From an uncultured Clostridia bacterium (GTDB lineage: Bacteria; Bacillota; Clostridia; Oscillospirales; Oscillospiraceae), in the NCBI GenBank assembly GCA_947173485.1, contig CAMWFH010000007.1:28610-92609 (forward strand): a stretch of 64,000 nt of DNA, in the 5' to 3' direction. Shown piece by piece: positions 61,301-64,000 of the stretch (position 1 is the stretch's first letter; each line of letters begins with the position of its first letter). The translations under genes were made by a program, and so were the position numbers. Below the pieces are notes generated by a model that worked only from the letters and a program-made list of their open reading frames with translations, ran no database searches and was not told the origin of the DNA.

Positions 61301-61891
61301 CCTCTGGACAGGGAGATCGCGGAGGAGACCGTCCCGCCGCCCAAGACCGGCCTCTGGCCCCGGCCCCGGTTCGTCCGGCAGGAGGCGGCGGTCACGGCGG
61401 CGGAGCGGGGGACCTATACCCATCTGGCGCTGCAATATCTGGACCTGGACGCCCGCGATGTCCGGTCCGCGGTGGCGGAGATGGTGGAGCGGGGCTGCCT
61501 GACGGCGGAGCAGGCCGCCGGCGTGGACCGGCGGGGCCTGGGGCGGTTCCTGGCCTCGGACCTGGCGGCGGCCCTGCGGCAAGCCAAAAGGGTGGAGCGG
61601 GAGTACCGTTTCTCCCTGCTGGTGCCGGCAAAGGACTACCTGGGCGAGGCCGCGGGGGAGGACGAGATCCTGCTCCAGGGCGTGGTGGACTGCTTCTTCG
61701 AGACGGAGCAGGGGCTCACCGTGGTGGACTTCAAGACCGACTATGTGACGGCGGAGACCATCCAGGAGCGCTCCGAGGGCTACCGGCCCCAGCTGACGGC
61801 CTACAGCGCCGCCCTGGCCCGGATCTTCCAGAAGCCTGTGGTCCGGCAGGTGCTGTACTTCCTGTCCATGGGCAGGGAGGTCGAGCTATAA
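58370..61891 (+). CDS. addA: ATP-dependent helicase/nuclease subunit A
   Basis: AddA is the UvrD-like helicase subunit with a C-terminal nuclease. The 1173-residue product shows all helicase motifs: SAAAGSGKTRVLVERL (Walker A), IITYTRAAAAELRGRI, MVDEYQDANEVQ (DExQ), GDVKQSIYRFRLADP, VGVRLMSIHKSKGLEFPIV and VLYVAMTRPKEKLILV. The RecB-type nuclease at the end has GTYTHLALQ (the His) and GVVDCFFE...VVDFKTDY with the Asp and Lys. Length is slightly below that of B. subtilis AddA. Start at 58370 with GGAAAGGAGG within the end of addB. Confidence 0.97.
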   Translation: MADICLTESQRAVVEDRGGELLVSAAAGSGKTRVLVERLFDRVDRDGCRLDDFLIITYTRAAAAELRGRIAQELSARLAEDPGNRHLQDQFVRLYRADIKTVDSFCTALLREFVHLLDTGAKHSLTADFRVLDESEAALLRRRVLDRALEAFYAGIEEDPGRAELADSFGFGRDDKRLEALVLDLYDRLQSHPYPEEWLAEQRAVWEHLPQDVGETVWGGSLMAEFRRKAVHWRRLLDRAIEEMGEDPAVERGYAPAFNDVAGQLECMVKLASWDRLGQFPLAFPRLKPVKGESPLKTRCKTLWDMCKKELGAAQRVFFVSSQEVMEDLTATAPAMLALLDLTEAFSAAFQEEKTRRNVTDFSDQEHFAIRLLLERDGGLTEVGQLVSGRYREVMVDEYQDANEVQESIFQALGRGKLFTVGDVKQSIYRFRLADPTIFLEKYRQFPLVREREGAGRKILLSQNFRSRQEVLDGANFVFRGLMSEEMGEIDYGPDERLNFGAAYYPPRLDCQTEFHLLSLPMGMDGGPLAEARYVAERIAALLREGYPVSEGEGTRPCRPEDIVVLLRSPSPRLHLYAWAFRERDIPCAFGEDEDFFATMEIAVTFNLLMIVDNPRQDVPLISVLRSPVFGFTPDRLAQIRAKCPQGDFYDALTSDGGEDVRAFLAVLEELRLRSADLGVHRLLWHIYDRLHLLAVFGAMDGGRERRENLIALFDHARAFESAGYRGLFAFVTHLRRLLEEGQQPDTAGGSAGVGVRLMSIHKSKGLEFPIVILADLAKDFNRMDLQTPVLVHPKLGLGPTRIDLERRIRYPTAARDALARQLLREPKSEELRVLYVAMTRPKEKLILVASMKSAPRRLQRLAALAHYPVPAETVAAAGSMAEWLLLPLLRRPEAAALLDLAGIDVPPLATKDRPWQVVCRELGEEGVLQQPEEAGPEAEEAVWEPDFDPALLLHRYPFQAAETLQTKVTATELKGRPLDREIAEETVPPPKTGLWPRPRFVRQEAAVTAAERGTYTHLALQYLDLDARDVRSAVAEMVERGCLTAEQAAGVDRRGLGRFLASDLAAALRQAKRVEREYRFSLLVPAKDYLGEAAGEDEILLQGVVDCFFETEQGLTVVDFKTDYVTAETIQERSEGYRPQLTAYSAALARIFQKPVVRQVLYFLSMGREVEL

Positions 61892-61921
61892 AGGCGAACG
61901 AGAGAGAAGGAGGGACTTTTT

Positions 61922-62581
61922 ATGCGGATGCGTAAGAAGAAAAATCTGGTGCCCCGGATGGAGCGGTGCGCCGGCGTGCAGGTGATGGACCCCGCCAGCC
62001 TGAAGGGGCGCTGGCGCTCCCTGATGCCCCAGGCGGTCCAACTGCGTGTGGAGCTGGGCTGCGGCAAGGGCCGGTTCACCGTGGATACGGCCCAGGCCCA
62101 CCCGGATATGCTGTTCATCGCCATCGAGCGGGTGCCGGACGCCCTGGTGGTGGCCATGGAGCGGGCCGTGGAGCTGGGGCTGGAGAACGTGCGCTTCGTG
62201 GTGGGGGATGCCAGCGAGCTGACCGGCTACTTCGCGCCGGGGGAGGCCGACCTCATCTATATCAACTTCTGCGACCCCTGGCCCCCCAAGCGCCAGGCCA
62301 AGCGCCGGCTGACCCACCGGGGCTTCTTGGACCTCTACCGCCAGGTCCTTTCCCCCGGCGGGGAGATCCACTTCAAGACCGACAACGCCCCCCTGTTCGC
62401 CTTCTCACTGGAGGAATTCGCCGCCGCTGGCTATGCCCTGCGGGAGGTGACCGACGATCTCCACAAGGACGGCCCCCAGGGGGTCATGACGGACTATGAG
62501 CGTAAGTTCCACCAGGAGGGCATCCCCATCCATAGGTGCGTGGCGGTGCCCGGCGGCGTCCATATAGAGGATGCTACCTAA
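61922..62581 (+). CDS. trmB: tRNA (guanine-46-N7)-methyltransferase
   Basis: TrmB methylates G46 in the variable loop of tRNAs using SAM. The 219-residue protein has the SAM-binding ELGCGKGRFTVDTA, the acidic FIAIERVPDALV, and the family-specific INFCDPWPPKRQAKRRLTH (about 117-135), followed by the EIHFKTDNAPLFAFSL segment. AGAAGGAGGGACTTTTT precedes the start. It is last in the addBA run and ends in a strong terminator. Confidence 0.95.
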   Translation: MRMRKKKNLVPRMERCAGVQVMDPASLKGRWRSLMPQAVQLRVELGCGKGRFTVDTAQAHPDMLFIAIERVPDALVVAMERAVELGLENVRFVVGDASELTGYFAPGEADLIYINFCDPWPPKRQAKRRLTHRGFLDLYRQVLSPGGEIHFKTDNAPLFAFSLEEFAAAGYALREVTDDLHKDGPQGVMTDYERKFHQEGIPIHRCVAVPGGVHIEDAT

Positions 62582-62583
62582 CG

Positions 62584-62621
62584 AAAGCAGCCCCGTTTCC
62601 GGCGAAACGGGGCTGCTTTTA
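62584..62621 (+). terminator. Terminator after trmB, between convergent genes
   Basis: A 16-bp perfect stem (62584-62599 with 62604-62619) and a tetraloop, with A-run and T-run on both sides; it can also serve engB on the reverse strand. Confidence 0.9.
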
Positions 62622-62640
62622 TCAGGTCTTTATCACGTTA

Positions 62641-63219
62641 TCAGGGCTCCAGGAGAGCGGCCAGCTGCCGCCGCAGCTCCTCCAGGCCCGTGCCCTTCTC
62701 CGCGGAGAAGGGGAGGGGAGGTGCGCTCAGGTCCAGGGTCTCCTGGATGCAGGCCAGGTTCGGCTCGATCTCGCTCTTCTTCAGCTTGTCCAGCTTGTTG
62801 GCCACCACCACCAGGGGGTGGTCCCGGAACCACTGCCGCATGGTCACGTCGTCCGCCGTGGGCTTATGGCGGGCGTCCACGATCATCACCCCCGCCGTCA
62901 CCAGGCCGGAGGCGAAGTAGTCCTCCATCAGCCGGCCCCACCGGTCCCGCTCCGCCTTCGACACCTTGGCGTAGCCGTACCCCGGCAGGTCCACCAGATA
63001 CCCTGCGCCGTCCAGGCAAAAGTAGTTCACCTGGTTGGTCTTGCCGGGGGAGGCCCCCACCCGGGCCAGGTTTTTCCGGCCCACCAGCCGGTTGATCACC
63101 GAGCTCTTCCCCACGTTGGACCGGCCCGCGAAGGCCAGCTGAGGCAGGCCGTCCCGGAGGAAGCCCGCCGGCTCCACCGCGGAACGGATGAACTCTACCC
63201 GCTCAAATACGATCGACAT
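62641..63219 (-). CDS. engB: GTP-binding protein EngB/YsxC
   Basis: EngB is an essential small GTPase for 50S ribosome assembly. The 192-residue protein has G1 AGRSNVGKSSVINRL, G2 SPGKTNQVNYF, G3 DLPGYGYAKV, and G4 VANKLDKL. It is downstream of lon as in most Firmicutes, with one short membrane-protein gene between them. AGGAGG lies 6 bases before the ATG. Confidence 0.96.
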   Translation of the reverse strand: MSIVFERVEFIRSAVEPAGFLRDGLPQLAFAGRSNVGKSSVINRLVGRKNLARVGASPGKTNQVNYFCLDGAGYLVDLPGYGYAKVSKAERDRWGRLMEDYFASGLVTAGVMIVDARHKPTADDVTMRQWFRDHPLVVVANKLDKLKKSEIEPNLACIQETLDLSAPPLPFSAEKGTGLEELRRQLAALLEP

Positions 63220-63228
63220 ACCGTCCTC

Positions 63229-63699
63229 CTATGCTTTTTGCTGCCGCCGCCGGACCGCCTCGAAGATGCCCCGCTGCTCCATATACTGCCGCAGCTCCCG
63301 GTAGCCCTTGTGTCCATGGTACATGGCGATCTTCCGCTCCCGGTCCCGGTAGCGCAGGACCAGCCACTCCCCCTGGAGCACCGGGATGACCTCCACCAGG
63401 GCCTCCGGCAGGGCGTCCCAGGCAAAGACCCACTGGAGCTTGCGGGAGAAGTGGAACACCACCCGCTGCTGGTCATACTCGATATAGGGGATGCCCGCGA
63501 TGAACAGGCGGTACAGGAAAAAGGCCAGGAGCCCGCCGAACAGGGCCAGCCCGCCAACATACAGCAGCCGCTCCTGCCCGCCGGCATTCCGGTCGAACAG
63601 CAGCAGGTAGAGGAACAGCGCCAGAAGGGGGACGCACAGCAGGAACATCATGACGGTGCCCCCTATATACTGCGACAAACTCCCACCGCATTTTTTCAT
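63229..63699 (-). CDS. Small membrane protein of unknown function
   Basis: A 156-residue protein with two TM segments (about 15-34 and 46-66) and a C-terminal cytoplasmic domain of about 85 residues (YIEYDQQRVVFHFSRKLQWVFAW, then VIPVLQGEWLVLRYRDRERKIAMY), which resembles small PH-like domains seen behind two TM helices in other bacteria. It sits between lon and engB. GGAAGGAGA precedes its ATG. Nine bases separate it from the engB start. Confidence 0.75.
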   Translation of the reverse strand: MKKCGGSLSQYIGGTVMMFLLCVPLLALFLYLLLFDRNAGGQERLLYVGGLALFGGLLAFFLYRLFIAGIPYIEYDQQRVVFHFSRKLQWVFAWDALPEALVEVIPVLQGEWLVLRYRDRERKIAMYHGHKGYRELRQYMEQRGIFEAVRRRQQKA

Positions 63700-63724
63700 C
63701 TGTTTCGTCTCCTTCCAACAAGAT

Positions 63725-63751
63725 AGGGCGGCGGGAGCCCCCCGCCGCCCT
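63725..63751. terminator. Hairpin between lon and the next gene
   Basis: A perfect 11-bp GC stem (63725-63735 with 63741-63751). The T-run (TGTTTT) is on the plus strand, whereas lon and its neighbours run on the minus strand, so a role in lon termination is uncertain. Confidence 0.35.
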
Positions 63752-63789
63752 GTTTTCCTGAACAGAAAAAGCGGACCTGGATTTTTTCT

Positions 63790-64000
63790 TCACTGCCGGA
63801 TGCGCTCCACCGGCTGCTCCCCGGCGGGGAACAGGGCGGGCATCTCCTCCTTGGCCCCGGCGGCGCTCTTGGGGCACTCCATGGGCAGCTCCAGGGCCTC
63901 CGCCGCCACGGCGTCGAAGGTCTCCACCGGCACGAAGCGCAGGCCGGCGGCCACGGTGGGGTCGATCTCCTGGAGGTCCTTCCGGTTGTCCTTGGGGATG
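63790..64000 (-). CDS. lon: ATP-dependent protease Lon, C-terminal end (partial)
   Basis: The last 70 codons of a gene that runs out of the window, read on the reverse strand: IPKDNRKDLQEIDP, then AAGLRFVPVETFDAVAAEAL. This is the end of the Lon serine-lysine protease domain, where PKDN-x-KDL-x-EI-P is conserved in bacterial Lon. The short Ala/Glu/Pro-rich tail after ELPMEC is a common variable ending. The position before engB matches Firmicute synteny. Confidence 0.9.
   Translation of the reverse strand, partial: IPKDNRKDLQEIDPTVAAGLRFVPVETFDAVAAEALELPMECPKSAAGAKEEMPALFPAGEQPVERIRQ

Overview
The window is GC-rich, gene-dense bacterial DNA whose gene content points to an anaerobic Firmicute of class Clostridia, most likely an Oscillospiraceae-type gut commensal (inference). 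Supporting evidence: AddAB instead of RecBCD, a CIRCE element before clpB, a Rex redox repressor, smc/ftsY, lon-engB, sigma-A-like TTGACA/TATAAT promoters, strong AGGAGG ribosome sites, and tRNA genes with encoded CCA ends.

Layout. 1-2.5 kb: end of an M20 peptidase and a cysE-cysK cysteine-synthesis pair. 2.7-19.1 kb: a 13-gene same-strand catabolic cluster. It has two diverged tandem aconitase-family enzymes, a LysR regulator, a complete tripartite tricarboxylate transporter (TctC, TctB, TctA), an MmgE/PrpD-family enzyme, an adenylosuccinate-lyase-like enzyme, class II fumarase, a split UxaA/SuyAB-type dehydratase and two LarA-superfamily proteins. 19.2-22 kb: reverse-strand membrane and lipoprotein genes. 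22-24.6 kb: an AT-richer island with a candidate structured RNA, a sigma-factor gene bracketed by a 26-bp inverted repeat, a DUF4367 protein and a secreted protein. 24.6-30 kb: hemerythrin protein, tRNA-Arg, rex, an extraordinary 35%-cysteine small protein, and clpB. 30-38.6 kb (reverse): a frameshifted Rpn-family gene, MarR-MATE, MTA/SAH deaminase with purine nucleoside phosphorylase, DUF4303, ftsY, a CmpB-like permease and an Old Yellow Enzyme; then smc to 42.3 kb. 42.5-51.4 kb: acetyltransferase, a zinc-site chemoreceptor, ankyrin protein, RelB/YoeB toxin-antitoxin pair, serine hydrolase, thioredoxin and its reductase, and an intact Rpn paralogue. 51.5-64 kb: two tRNA-Leu genes, an ArsC/Spx-like protein, ruvX, a TraX-like protein, an MgtC-like protein, addB-addA, trmB, engB and the C-terminus of lon.

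The most interesting system is the 2.7-19.1 kb cluster. The transporter would import a tri- or dicarboxylate. Every recognisable enzyme is a lyase, hydratase, isomerase or racemase and none is an oxidoreductase, so the set looks like a redox-neutral route able to handle several stereoisomers of a hydroxy- or amino-polycarboxylate, draining to fumarate/malate. The substrate cannot be named from sequence. A 16-bp dyad-containing motif occurs both downstream of the promoter of the first aconitase gene and, inverted, in the leader of the transporter genes, suggesting one regulon.
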